Shown here piece after piece: positions 38,024 to 48,957 of a stretch of DNA of 64,000 nucleotides. The DNA comes from Gelatoporia subvermispora B (taxonomy: Eukaryota; Basidiomycota; Agaricomycetes; Polyporales; Gelatoporiaceae), in contig KB445791.1 of the NCBI GenBank assembly GCA_000320605.2, forward strand, positions 2,834,802 through 2,898,801, read 5' to 3'. The notes under the pieces are model-generated. The model did not search any database and was not told where the DNA came from. It was given only the letters and a program-made list of their open reading frames with translations. The translations under genes were made by a program, and so were the position numbers. Position 1 is the stretch's first letter, and each line of letters opens with the position of its first letter.

Positions 38024-39484
38024 TCACACTAGGCCTGCGAGTCGTGCCCTCACCCTCTTCTCTGCCTGCGCCAGTTCCATACTCTCTGACCTTTTGTACA
38101 ACACATTGAGAGGGTTGGCGTCACCCTCTTTCTCGAGGTCCTCCTCAATCTGGCTGAATTCGCTACAGAATTTGCCATTCAACACCTACGGGATTTTGAG
38201 TCACTGGATTCGACGGAGTACGTTATAGATGACGCACCTGATTGTAAAGAATCTGTTTGAATTGCTCCCGGGTAGCAGCACCGTCGAGCGCCAGTGCACC
38301 GCTCAGCTGGCCGAATTGGGACACGGTCGAATGATGCTTCAGCTACATAGATAGTCAGCTGCCACATCACCGGGATCATCTAGTGACATGCCTGGTCCAC
38401 GAAGCCATCCTCGGCCGCCCTTTCGAAGATTTCTGCAGGCTCCTTGGACATCCACCTGATGTACGTGAGACCAGGTCGACCACTGAGATCGCCGAAATTA
38501 GCTCACATCTCGTAGCACAAAGCCTCGTCAGAGCAGCCAGCCTCTTTCAGTACACTGAATGCCTCGCTGTATAATCGAACATCTCAGCACGTCAGCACGT
38601 CAAGGTACATACATCAGATGACTGAAGCTTACCGGAATAGCACGATGATATTGGGCCACAAAGCCTGTTCTGCAAAGAGATCCATCATAGTCTCCTCCTT
38701 GGCTGATGATGCTATCGCCCCTGCCCGTGTAGCTCCGATAGCACGCGAAAGTGATAGAGCGATCGGCAGAGCTTGCCCCGTCCCATCCTGCTCCGCCGAG
38801 ACAAAACACGGAAAGCCCTTTCCCTTTACATAAAGGCTTCGGACAGAAGACCCGATCATCCTGATGACCATCATATCATGAGTGGAAGTTGACGAAGGAG
38901 ACACATGAATATACCTCGGAGCAACCATGATCACATCTTGTGTCGCTTGGAAATTGAGTAACTTGAAGAAGACATTGTATCCGCTAGCAATCACCACAGC
39001 AGCCGTGGGCTTCAGGCGCGGTGCGACCTGCTCATTGAATACGCGAGGCTGGGCTTGGTCTGGGATTAGCAGAAATAGGACTATCACGTTAAGCGTTAGG
39101 GGCAATGTCATACAGGATGGTATAACAGTGCAGCATACCGTCAGCAACCTCCCCGGCCTTGCCAAAATCATGCTCGACTCTGAACCCCTTAGACTTGGCA
39201 TCCTCTGCATAAGCGTCGACTCGGTTGGCAATGAGTATATTCTCATTAGGGATGCCTGACTCTCGCAAATTCTGAGCCTGTGCGGCCCCCTGGTTGCCAA
39301 AACTAGGTATAATGCTCCATTAGGTAAAGCGATAGAATTTGAAGGACCGGCACACCCCAGGAAGACGATTGTCTTGTCGCTCAACAGTCCAAGATCAGCG
39401 TCAGCATCGTAATAGCTAGAATCAGTGTTAGCTCAGAAATATACGCCAGGGACACATCCCTGCGACTTACATCTTAGCAGACAT
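38024..39484 (-). CDS. Ketol-acid reductoisomerase-like protein, no mitochondrial presequence
   Basis: KARI (IlvC/Ilv5) converts acetolactate to dihydroxy-isovalerate in valine and isoleucine synthesis. The reverse-strand model starts MSAKIYYDADADLGLL, as in bacterial-type KARI, with no targeting peptide. The Rossmann motif GFGNQGAAQAQNLRESG is formed across an intron. Then follow FLLIPDQAQPRVFNEQ, VVIASGYNVFFKLL and DVIMVAPRMIGSSVRSL. The metal-ligand helix KEETMMDLFAEQ keeps the Asp and Glu. The C-terminal domain has KEPAEIFERAAEDGF and STVSQFGQLSGALALDG, and the protein ends RVRARLAGLV. Usual KARI has His in the HGFN block and Lys in APKGPGH; here these read ASGYN and APRMIGS. The reaction may therefore differ from normal KARI (inference). 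It lies between the P450 and the SDR. Confidence 0.85.
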
Positions 39485-39819
39485 CTTGCAGCTCGCGGTG
39501 AGTTTCCAAAGGGCTAACGTCGAGATGACCTGTGCCCTTTATGTGTGCATTGCGAGAACCCTCGTCCGGAATGAATGGTCCGCTCTTCGGTGCCCTCACC
39601 CGCGCCGTGAGCTCCAAAGTCTGTGAATTGTCAAACCAGGTCTCGAGCTTGCGTCCTAGTCGTGTCCCTGTGACACAGGAGCGGATCCAGCGGTCCGTTG
39701 GCCTTTGTCACCGAAGCGAAACCATGATCATGCGCCGAGTCCAAAATCAAGGCGCGGGTATGTCCTGGGGTATGAAATGAGCGCAGTGAATGCGAGATGG
39801 AAAGAGGACATCTCGAGGC

Positions 39820-40888
39820 ATGTCGCTGCTACAGGGCAAGGTCGTCTGCATCACTGGCGCGTCTCGCGGCATCGGTCGCGCGTGTGCGGTTGAATCCGCG
39901 AAGCAGGGCGCTAATGGCTTGATCTTGCACTTTCTGGGCGATGCAGAAACTCAAGCTGAGATAGACACCCTCAAACAAGATATTGAGGCCGGACATCCTG
40001 CGCGGATTGTAGCAGTCCCTGGTGACATAGCCAACGCAGCAACCTCCGAAAATGTGGGTATCTGCCAAGTGGGCGTGACGTATTCTGCTGTACATTCATT
40101 CAATTGGGATATCGAGCAGATTGTCGAAGAAGGTGTCAAGGCTTTTGGTCGCATAGGTGAGTATAACGTATAACTTGGGATGTGCATGCTGCGAACGACC
40201 TATGCCTTGAAATCTGCGTAGATGTTCTAGTCAGCAATGCCGGGATATGTCCGTTCGCTGAATTTCTCACTATGCCACATTCAACATGGGAGCGCACTCG
40301 TCAAGTAAACCTCGACGGGTCATTCTACATTGTACAAGGTATATTGAATTGCTTTCAGAACGTGAAACTGGTCTTGATGAAAGGATCAGCCGTTGCAAAC
40401 CAGATGAAGGTGCAGATGCCACAAGGAGGGTCAATTATCGGCATTTCTTCCATATCCGCTCTTGTAGGCGGCGAATTCCAGTGGTACAGCCTTTCGAATC
40501 GTTCTTAGCACACATTTGACACACTTTTACATGCAGTCATTACACTCCGACAAAGGCCGGCATACAATCTCTGATGCAAAGCTGCGCCGTTGCACTCGGA
40601 AAGTATCACATACGTGCAAATTCTATCTTGCCTGGCACAATCGCCACGGATATCAATAAGGAAGATTTGTCGGACACAGCCAAAAGAGAGTATATGGTCA
40701 AGCGCACCGTATTGGGACGACTTGGTGGTGTGTATTCTATGTGTGTTGCCTGTCGCTATCAATTGACGCCATCCCCAGATCCAGATGATATCGCAGGTCC
40801 AGTTGTGTTTCTCGCAAGTGACCTTGCAAAATATGTAACCGGAGCATCGCTCTTAGTAGATGGCGGCGCATTCGCTAATTTCCAATGA
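39820..40888 (+). CDS. Short-chain dehydrogenase/reductase (classical SDR)
   Basis: An NAD(P)(H)-dependent oxidoreductase. It starts MSLLQGKVVCITGASRGIGR, giving the cofactor motif TGASRGIG. DVLVSNAGICPFAEF carries the NAG motif. SIIGISSISALVGGEF gives the catalytic Ser. After an intron inside a Cys codon comes CHYTPTKAGIQSLMQS with the YxxxK pair. SILPGTIATDI and the C-terminal LASDLAKYVTGASLLVDGG are typical of 3-oxoacyl-ACP reductase/glucose dehydrogenase-like SDRs. Six exons with canonical short introns, and length close to the family norm of about 250-260 residues. It is divergent from the KARI-like gene, with about 335 bp between start codons, so the two may share a promoter. Confidence 0.92.
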
Positions 40889-40959
40889 ATCATCTGATCA
40901 TATACTGTTACAAAACGCATGTTCTCGTAGTCATCCCTATGTCGATCATCATGATGCGA

Positions 40960-41704
40960 TCACATTCTCATCTCTGCCTCCAGGGTCTTACCGCCCACGA
41001 CGACGGGCTTCGCATCAACGACGACGGTAGCCCACCTGGTCCAGTCGGGACCCGGGTTGTTCCAGGAGTGAATCGTGCCCCTCTGGATGACCAGGTCTCC
41101 AGGAGTTTCGAGCAACCTTTGCACGCCGCCGTCCAGGGTGACGAGCAGCTTCCCACTGACTGCACGATGGGTATGGTCTTTAGTGTCAAATTCCAGGGGA
41201 CAATACCAATTTGGCAACGTACCGAGAATGTTGTAATCCAAAGATGAAGTCCGATGCTATCGCAACATATGAGCTCTGCAGCGGTTTGATGAAGTGCCGC
41301 TAATCTTACCATAGCAATGCTCGCACCAGGAGCAAGGTCCGTGTAGCGCAAGCTTGTCCCGTCCTTCATGACAAGGCCGAAATCACCATTCGGGGTTTTA
41401 GAGTTCCCATCGGTGCTGACATCGATTGAGCATTTTACGAAGAATGACCAACAGTACCACAATCACTCACCTCTCATTGTTGTCGTTCGTCGGAGTTGCA
41501 TGCGTGTTCCACGGCGTCTCGCTGTTAACTCCTGGCCATCCGTCGGCGGGCTGTAGGAGCAGTCTCTGTGTATCTAAACCATGCTATTTCGGAGAATAAG
41601 CACCGTACCTTGGGCAGAAGAGTGTCTTCAGTCTGGAAAATCGGGACACCAGCCTCGGTGTGGCCAGTCACAAGTCGGCGCACGGCAGGAAGAGGTGAGG
41701 TCAT
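40960..41704 (-). CDS. Small cupin-domain protein
   Basis: The reverse-strand model starts MTSPLPAVRRLVTGHTEAG (41704), followed by a short variable part (PADGWPGVNSETPWNTH). GLVMKDGTSLRYTDLAPGAS leads into the cupin barrel. A tiny exon supplies MHRTSSLDYNIL, then VSGKLLVTLDGGVQRLL, ETPGDLVIQRGTIHSWNNPG and WATVVVDAKPVVVGGK follow. The two cupin motifs are recognisable: HRT...LDY in the first and PGD...QRGTIHSW in the second, so a metal site is possible. Relatives are small fungal cupins of unknown or varied function, some encoded in biosynthetic clusters. It converges on the SDR with about 70 bp between stop codons. Confidence 0.85.
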
Positions 41705-43080
41705 TGTCGCTGAGGTGGTGCTGTTGATGATGTTGCGACCAAGGATTCGAGAGTAGTTATACTAGAACCCGGACTTCCAGGCCTGCCGCTGTTCCGGTCT
41801 CGTGAGAAGATGGAGCCCCATATCCGAATGGCGATGGCTGGCGGAGGATGAGTCTGATCCCTTCTGATCCCCGCGATAGCGACTCACCAGGCAACAAATG
41901 GAGAAGACGATCATCCACGTGCCGACTTGTTTCCACTTGACAGATTGGCAGCCTGTCTCATCTAAGGATGGCCTCTCTTGCATCAATATTTGACTGATAG
42001 ACGTGTCGCAGGTCGGTTGCAGAGGTCGTTAAGCATGTGCTGCCTGCCCTGTATCCCAGCACCCATACAGTTCTGTGTTACTGGGATACTGAAGGGCTGT
42101 GTCTGCAAATATGGTGCATGCGGACATCATGCTCAAGGACAGAAGATTCGCATTTCACAATCAGAATCGATGGCGGCTCGACAGATGGACAGGTCTCTTC
42201 TTAGGCTATGTATGTTGGGCCAAGTGTCTCGCGTTCCAAGTTCTATTAGGTTCCGCGTCCGTCGCGTCTATTTAGGGCGAGCTCTCGACATTACTGCAAA
42301 CGCGCGCAGATGAGTGGCCATTGACCAACCATATATGACAAGACCTGCAATCCTCGAAGCTTCGAAAGCAGACAACGTGGGGAATGCGACGACTGCGGTC
42401 AGAATCTCGACTCTCAGCATGGCTTCTTTAGACCTCACATTGGGCTTCCTTATAAATACTGGATGATCTTGGATGTTGACCGTGTATGCCTGCAGCCAGT
42501 AAGTCCGCCCAGTATGTCCATTTTCCACGTTCTCTGACTTCTTCTCTGGGAGCACTTCTCAGATTGTGCCACGAAGCCTCAGATCCTCTGTTAGAAACTA
42601 CTTAGCTTGGCATCGTTGTGCTTTTGTCCTAGGCCCCATACACCGTGGTGACCCTCCTGGAACAGCGTACGGTCTTCCTGGCACCCTAGTATGCTGTGGT
42701 CCGATTACCCGGAGATCTGGTATGCATCGAACACTCACACAAGCGTCATTGTAATATCAGCGTGGCGCCAGCGTTACCCATGCATATTGTCCTGGTAGCT
42801 CAACCTCGCTGGTACCTTGCCCGAGCTCAATTTAGTCTCCAGCGTTCATTTTCCAAGATTATCCATGCATTACACCACCCCAACACCCGCGTCATCTTCG
42901 CCTACTCGAATTCCCGTCGTCTCATTCTGTACAAATTGCAAAATGTAGGGTATCAATGCTCAAACTACATCGTAAATACGTGTCCGTCCGTCTAAATTGC
43001 GAACTAGATGGTGACGATCTGGAGATGTGTGACAATTATGTTACTGAGTGGAATAGGAGACTGCTCGGCACATGCATTCA
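41705..43080. other. Intergenic region, no supported gene
   Basis: About 1.4 kb between the cupin start and the NIPA stop. An open reverse-strand segment at 42268-42555 (MLPEKKSENVENGHTG) has no domain or splice context. I see no repeat or RNA gene. Confidence 0.45.
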
Positions 43081-45318
43081 CTAACGTTTACCTCCAGTGA
43101 TGATGCCGCGCAACCATGCCCATCGTTGCCGAGCGGGTTGATGATTTGAGGTTGGGAGTAGACTGTCCTGCTCTCCATGGGGCAGATCTCCGTCGCTGTA
43201 GGCAGCTGGGAGTTGGGGGAGCCTGCCGGCAGAGCTCGCTCCCAGCGCACCATCGCTGACCACCCTTCTTCTTCCTCCTTCCACGTCACCGTTCAGCCTC
43301 CGTGCTTCTCGGACAGGATCACTGTCGGTGCTCGTGCCGTTTCGGAGTAGTCCACCTCCTGTGAGCCGCCGCCGCCTGTCCCTGGGCACGAGGACGAATC
43401 CGGGGCTGACTGGTGAGAGCCCAATCGAGAAGCCTGCACCAAAATTAGATGGGCCAGGGGAAAGCGGATTAGGGAAGGGATGTGGTTCGTCGGAGAGGCC
43501 AGCAGCCGCGAGGGTTGTCCGACGTCGTGAGATACTGCTCCGGCTTGGGCGGTTTGTGACAGTATCTGGAACATACGCGGTCTGAGAGCGGCGAGTCCGA
43601 CTACCGAATAAGGCACTATCCGTCTGCAATCGGGGGTGGGCAGAACGGGGCGATGGCGCTGGTGTCGAAATGCATGGGGACGAGATCGGTCCCGGGGGCT
43701 CAGTAACGATGCAGAGATCGGGAATGGAGTCGAAATGGAAGCGGCCGTTTCGCTTGACTACCGCGCCAGAAGGCTCACCACTGGGGCCATGCATAGGAAG
43801 CGGCTCATCTTCATACATCTCTATCTCCTGCTCTTCATCGTCTTCGGTGGGACTCGTGACTGAACCCACGTCCATCTCTAGATGCTCGCCTGAGATGCCC
43901 TCATCTTCTGCCCATGGTCCAACGTCGATGCCACCCCCTATGGATGGGAAGCTCACGACCCATACACCAGCAAGAAGAACAGTGATTCCAAGAATCACCA
44001 TCCAGAGCTGAAGTGTAGATAGGGCCGAGAACTGGTCGAAGTATACAAGTCCATTCAGGATGGAGGAAAGATTATAGAAACAGAATGCCACTATTTCCAA
44101 CGGATATGAAATCATGGACGTGCAAGAAACTGGAGCCAAACTTACGCGGGCATATCAACGTAGGATCTGCAAGGACGAGACTCTTGTGCATGTACCACAA
44201 TTGTAGCAAGGCACAGACAGCTAAGGCAAGAACTAGCACCCATGCTTGCCATCTCCAGAATTGGTTGTCTCCGCCAAAAGTGAGGACAAGAAGCTCGACG
44301 CCACTTTTGGCGAATAGCAGACACATTCCTGAGATAATGCCAGAGGATGAGGCGTAAGAGGCGGCGAGGATTACAGGGGTGGAATTAGAGTTGACGAAAG
44401 AGAAAATGGAGCGAGAAGTGCTGGATTCGTCCGAATCCGATAGTGGTGATCTGGATCTCTTGACTACAGGCAGCTTGCGATCCAGAAGCGGTGTGCGTTC
44501 GGTCGCAATCTCGGGATTCGCGGATGATGTGGTGACCGCGGTAGTCAGGATAGTTGGCGCAGTGGTCGGTGCGATTAACGGAGAGAGAGGCGGGGACGCA
44601 GAGGGCAATGCTATTCGCCGTACGTAGTAGTATTCTGCTACATGAGTCTGGAAGGGATGAGATTCGGAAGGTACAGAGGCCGTCTGGAAACTTACGATTC
44701 CGAGGCATACAACGACGACGAAGGCAAGCAACGAAAAGTAGACCACAAAAGTAGGTCTATTGAAAAGTCGAAGCAGGTCCTCAAGAGAGTGTGTAGGTTC
44801 AGCAACGATACCGAAGATCCCAATCAGGACAGCACCCCCCGCAATGAGTAGGGTGCCGATGATCATCCAAGGGGAGAAGACGTCTCCAAGCAGTATGCGT
44901 GCGAAGAAGGCATTCCACAGAAGAGATACCGCCCCAAGAGGCGCTAGAATGACGACAGGCAGAGATGCGATCTGGAAAATTGAGCCAAACAGGTTCGAGG
45001 AAATGAAGATGCCTGCAGTGTTGTCACTTCAGGAGGTCTCTAGACCTTCGCAGGGCGACGAACGTACCAAATCCTAGCAACCACAGGCTGAACCGATGTC
45101 AGACCATGCATCAGTATATAAGAATGACATGCTGCTCACGGCCTTCGATACTCCGCCTTCCTCTCGCCCTCCGGCAACGCATGGTTCAATACATGACTCT
45201 TCCGCTGGATGGTCAGACCAAGGGACTGTATGAATGATGCGAGGAGGCCTATGGCAATTCCGAGAGGAATAGAGATCTGGGTGCCACTTTCCGTCGAGAT
45301 ACGTGATGATATGGCCAT
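43081..45318 (-). CDS. NIPA-type magnesium transporter (DUF803), multi-pass membrane protein
   Basis: NIPA proteins are drug/metabolite-transporter-fold carriers linked to Mg2+ uptake. The start MAISSRISTESGTQISIPLG leads into IGLLASFIQSLGLTIQRKSH, the first membrane helix. The highly typical NIPA block follows: WLLGFGIFISSNLFGSIFQ, ASLPVVILAPLGAVSLLWNA and FFARILLGDVFSPWMIIGTL. More helices are VVYFSLLAFVVVVCLGIVSF, YASSSGIISGMCLLFAKSGV, WRWQAWVLVLALAVCALLQL and TLQLWMVILGITVLLAGVW. An insertion of about 90 residues separates helices 4 and 5. The long C-terminal tail is Ser/Pro-rich and disordered with an acidic patch (TEDDEEQEIEMYEDE), ending RGIITGGKR. It shares a 440-bp upstream region with the divergent RBM39 homologue. 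Confidence 0.9.
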
Positions 45319-45760
45319 GAACCTGGTAGGCCTAGCACAGAACGCGAGGTTGGACTGTCCTCACCGATGCTTGACGTTAAGCGGTGGCAACCGCATGCAG
45401 CCCACGCGACTTGAATCCACGTGGTGAGAATGTGACTTGTCACGCCAGTGACCAAAGGTATTCGGTGCTCAGGCGTAGGTAGTACCAGAAGAAAACACTG
45501 TGGAGGATAAGAAATTTCTACACGAGAGAAGCCCTTTGTCGAAGGCCACTGCCCTCCATTTTCGCTTAAGGTGTGAAAGTACACTGTGCTCTAAACAGGC
45601 GCTCACAGCCCCAGAGGCTGGGCTGAGGGTGTGATGTGTGACCATTGTGACACAGGGCTTTCGAGAGACCGCGGGTTCTTTGGCCTCGCACCAGCTCCGA
45701 GTTGTCCTTCCAAGACCACTCTCTCATCTGGTTGCTTTCCTTCACTTTATAGGTCATCCA
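45319..45760. promoter_or_regulatory. Shared divergent promoter region (NIPA / RBM39)
   Basis: A 442-bp gap between two start codons on opposite strands; both genes must carry their core promoters here. No clear TATA box was found; a pyrimidine-rich patch (CTTTCCTTCACTTTATAG) precedes the RBM39 ATG. Confidence 0.5.
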
Positions 45761-48155
45761 ATGTCTGCCGCGGGAGACAAGATGGATATTGATAGGGAGA
45801 GATCCCTGGACAGAAGGTCAAAATCGTGAGTCCTCATTTACCTAAGACGACAGCACTTCGGTTGACTAGCATGCTCTAGCTCCCGTAATCACTCTACTGA
45901 GACTCATAGGACACGCCGTTCACATCGTTCTCGCTCTCGTGACAAGGATCGGGAGCAGCGAAGGCGCGAGCGTGATGTGTTGGACGATCGACGCAGCAGT
46001 CGGGACATACGTGAGAGAGATCGATCTCGCGAACGGTCTCACCGCGATAGAGACAGGGACTACGACAGAGAACGAGACCGTGAACGTGACAGAGACCGCG
46101 ACCGGGAGAGGGAGAAGGATCGCGACCGCGACAGAGACCGTGAACGGCGAAAAGAACGCGACCACCGCAGCGACCGCGACAGAGAACGGGAGCGTGACGG
46201 GGATAGACGTCGCAAGCGGCCCGACGATGTGGATGACACGGACGACCGTCTCAAGAGGAAGCGCAGCGATGATGGTCCTCCGGAGTCATCGCTTCCTGCC
46301 CCGCCTCCTTCCGCCGGACTGCCTCCTCCTCCGCCTCCTTTGACCGATAGCCCTCGCCGTCACGGAGATCGTTCGCGTGAAGCTGACCGCAGGTACGGCG
46401 ACAGACCACACAGGCTCCGTGACCCGCGCGACGAGTTCGACGATCCACCTCGGTTCGGTCGAGACAAAGAGCGAAGCCGAAGAGATCATCGCACCCCTCT
46501 CGACGAAGCTCGTTCTGAACGCAGCCACGACCGCAAGAGCGTTCCTCCTGTCACGTAAGTCTCAACTTTTCGCACTGGGCCACTCACTAATTATGTGGCT
46601 TGCAGGCGTCCATCTCCTTCGTACGAACCGATTGTAGACGTCGACCCGATGAACCCCGAAGAGCCGAGAGAGGACGATTCAGAAGCCCGGTCTGTATTTG
46701 TATCTCAGCTCGCAGCCCGCCTGACTGCGCGTGACTTGGGTTACTTCTTCGAAGATAAACTCGGCGAGGGCTCAGTCATGGACTCTCGTATCGTCACTGA
46801 TAGGATCTCAAGACGTTCTAAAGGGTTGTTGCTCATCATCTCCCGCATCAATACTTCATTAACCTTCTGCCTCAGAATTGGTTACGTTGAGTTCCGCACC
46901 GTAGAACTGGTGGACAAAGCGATTGCTCTCAGTGGCACTGTCGTTATGGGACTCCCTATACAGATTCAACACACGGAGGCAGAAAGGAATAGACTACACC
47001 CAGGGGACGGGTTGGTGATCTTATCGATTTGATCTGCTTCATTCACTGAACACTCAGCAGAAACCTCAATCTTCCACCGGGCGTCAGTGCTTCCCACGGT
47101 GGCATGCAGTGAGTCTCAAACTCGTGATGAGGTTTTTGTCACTACTGACATCCATCTTTCAGGCTTTATGTCGGTTCGCTCCATTTCAACCTCACCGAGT
47201 CGGATATCAAGCAGGTCTTTGAGCCTTTCGGTGAACTCGAATTTGTCGACCTGCATAGGGATCCTATGACTGGTCGTAGCAAGGGCTATGCTTTCGTACA
47301 GTGAGTAGAGTGTCTCATTACATTCTGGCCTGTCATTCAATCGTTTTCAGGTACAAGAGATCGGAGGATGCCCGAATGGCCCTCGAACAGATGGAAGGAT
47401 TCGAATTGGCTGGTCGTACGGTGAGCGTGTGCATTCGCTACCTGCCGGTCTTTGTCTAACCAACATCTATAGCTTCGTGTGAACACTGTCCACGAGAAAG
47501 GGACTATACGATACACCCAGCAGGACTCCTTGGATGAGGCCGGCGGTAAGCTTCGTGTGCTTGCTATGATCAACTGACTGACTCACTGTACCGTGTCCTA
47601 GGCGGTAACTTGAACGCAGCTTCTCGTCAGGCGCTGATGCAGAAACTAGCCAGGACTGATCAGACTGTTATTACACCACCGCCTGTGTACGTGGCCACCG
47701 GATGCAGTTCTCAAAGAAGGAACTGACCCTGGTTTCTCAGTGTGAGACCTAACATCCCTCAGACTATGCAATCGCGCTCTGTCCTGCTCAAAAACATGTT
47801 CAACCCGGAGAAGTTAGTCGGGTTCTACCATACTTATGCGTCGTGGTCTAATTCTCCCCACAGTGAAACGGAACGTGACTGGGACAAGGACCTCGCCGAG
47901 GACGTCAAGTACGAGTGTGAAGACAAGTATGGCAAAGTCGAATTTATCAAGGTCGAAAAGGACTCTCAGGTGTGTTAGGTGGAACCTATGTCTCATACAT
48001 TGTTTACTAAGATCTCTCAGGGCGAGATATACGTCAAATTCGATTCAGTCGAGTCCGCCAAGAACGCTATCCAAGGTTTGAACGGCCGATGGTTCGGCGG
48101 CAACCAAGTCTCCGCCGGCTTCATTTCGGATGCGATCATGGCCGCTCACCAATGA
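45761..48155 (+). CDS. RBM39/CC1-like splicing factor with RS domain and three RRMs
   Basis: RBM39-type proteins (fission yeast Rsd1) bind U2AF and take part in 3' splice-site choice. The start MSAAGDKMDIDRERS is followed by a long Arg/Asp/Glu-rich RS-like domain of over 150 residues made of DRDRER-type repeats, then a Pro-rich patch and a linker. RRM1 has SVFVSQLAARLTARDL and GIGYVEFRTVELVDKAI. RRM2 has QLYVGSLHFNLTESDIKQVF and SKGYAFVQYKRSEDARMAL. The C-terminal RRM3 is the degenerate U2AF-homology type, with SVLLKNMFNPENETERDWDK, DKYGKVEFIKVEKDSQGEIY and FDSVESAKNAIQGLNGRWF. Motif order and spacing match the family. It is probably nuclear. Many short introns; one phase-2 intron splits the NPEN motif. 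Confidence 0.94.
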
Positions 48156-48957
48156 GCGATCGTCTCCGCAACGTCTGTACTGAAACTCTGCTTTGTGTCT
48201 AGGAATAAGAGAGAATATCTTTCCTTCGTATCGGTTCCAATTCTCATGCGTTGATGGTGCTTCTTAACCATACATGTCACGTTATGCAGATCCCTGTGCC
48301 ATCACCTCGTAGTTCCGGAAGTTCTGGGTGCATGCGTCTCATGCAGAGGCAGGTCGATTATTGGTATTTTGTGTCGTCTACCGTTCCCTACTCTCAACCG
48401 CTCCTCTTGCCCTAGATCGACAGTGGCCAATGAAAAAAATATCTTGGTGCCAGTCACGAAGTGTGCATGTATATCTTCTAACCTCCAATCATGTAGATTC
48501 ATATTTGTAACCCGCCATGATCTTGCAGCGCGTGCATCAACCTTGGGGGCTTCTGTCAGGTGACAATTTCGCTGCAATGCGCGTTGCGTAGAGTTCTCAG
48601 TGACATTTAGGGCATAGAAGCCTTCACAAGTCATGATCTGCGGGCCTTAGACAGTCAGCCAAAGCGGGTCTGCCATACCCGCAGCTCGGTGTGTCGGGCT
48701 ACACCGAGTTACTGACAATGAGAAACTTTTACAGGGCGTGGATGACCCATCCTAGTCCACTAGCGCAAGCAAATCCACGCTTGTGCGTTGTCCGCCGAGA
48801 AGATACGAGATCTTACTAGCCTACATGGCCAAGTCTGGGCATGGGTATCCAGTTGATTGATATAATGATATAATCACTACAACAATTTCCACAGAAGTCT
48901 TCTCCTACATCTCAATAATATCGTCCGTATAGGTCGTTTCACAGTGTCCATATTGTC
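48156..48957. other. Convergent 3' intergenic region
   Basis: About 0.8 kb between the stop codons of the RBM39 homologue and the alpha/beta hydrolase. It holds 3' UTR sequence only, as far as I can tell. No gene, RNA or repeat was recognised. Confidence 0.5.

Noticed and set aside
45939..46343. Thr/Glu-rich alternative frame over the RBM39 RS domain
   Set aside because: Consequence of the GAC/CGG-type repeat; the frame that links to the RRMs is the real one.
47790..47870. Insertion in RRM3 of the RBM39 homologue (LVGFYHTYASWSNSPH)
   Set aside because: This is an unspliced intron (GTTAGT..CACAG); removal gives NPENETERDW.
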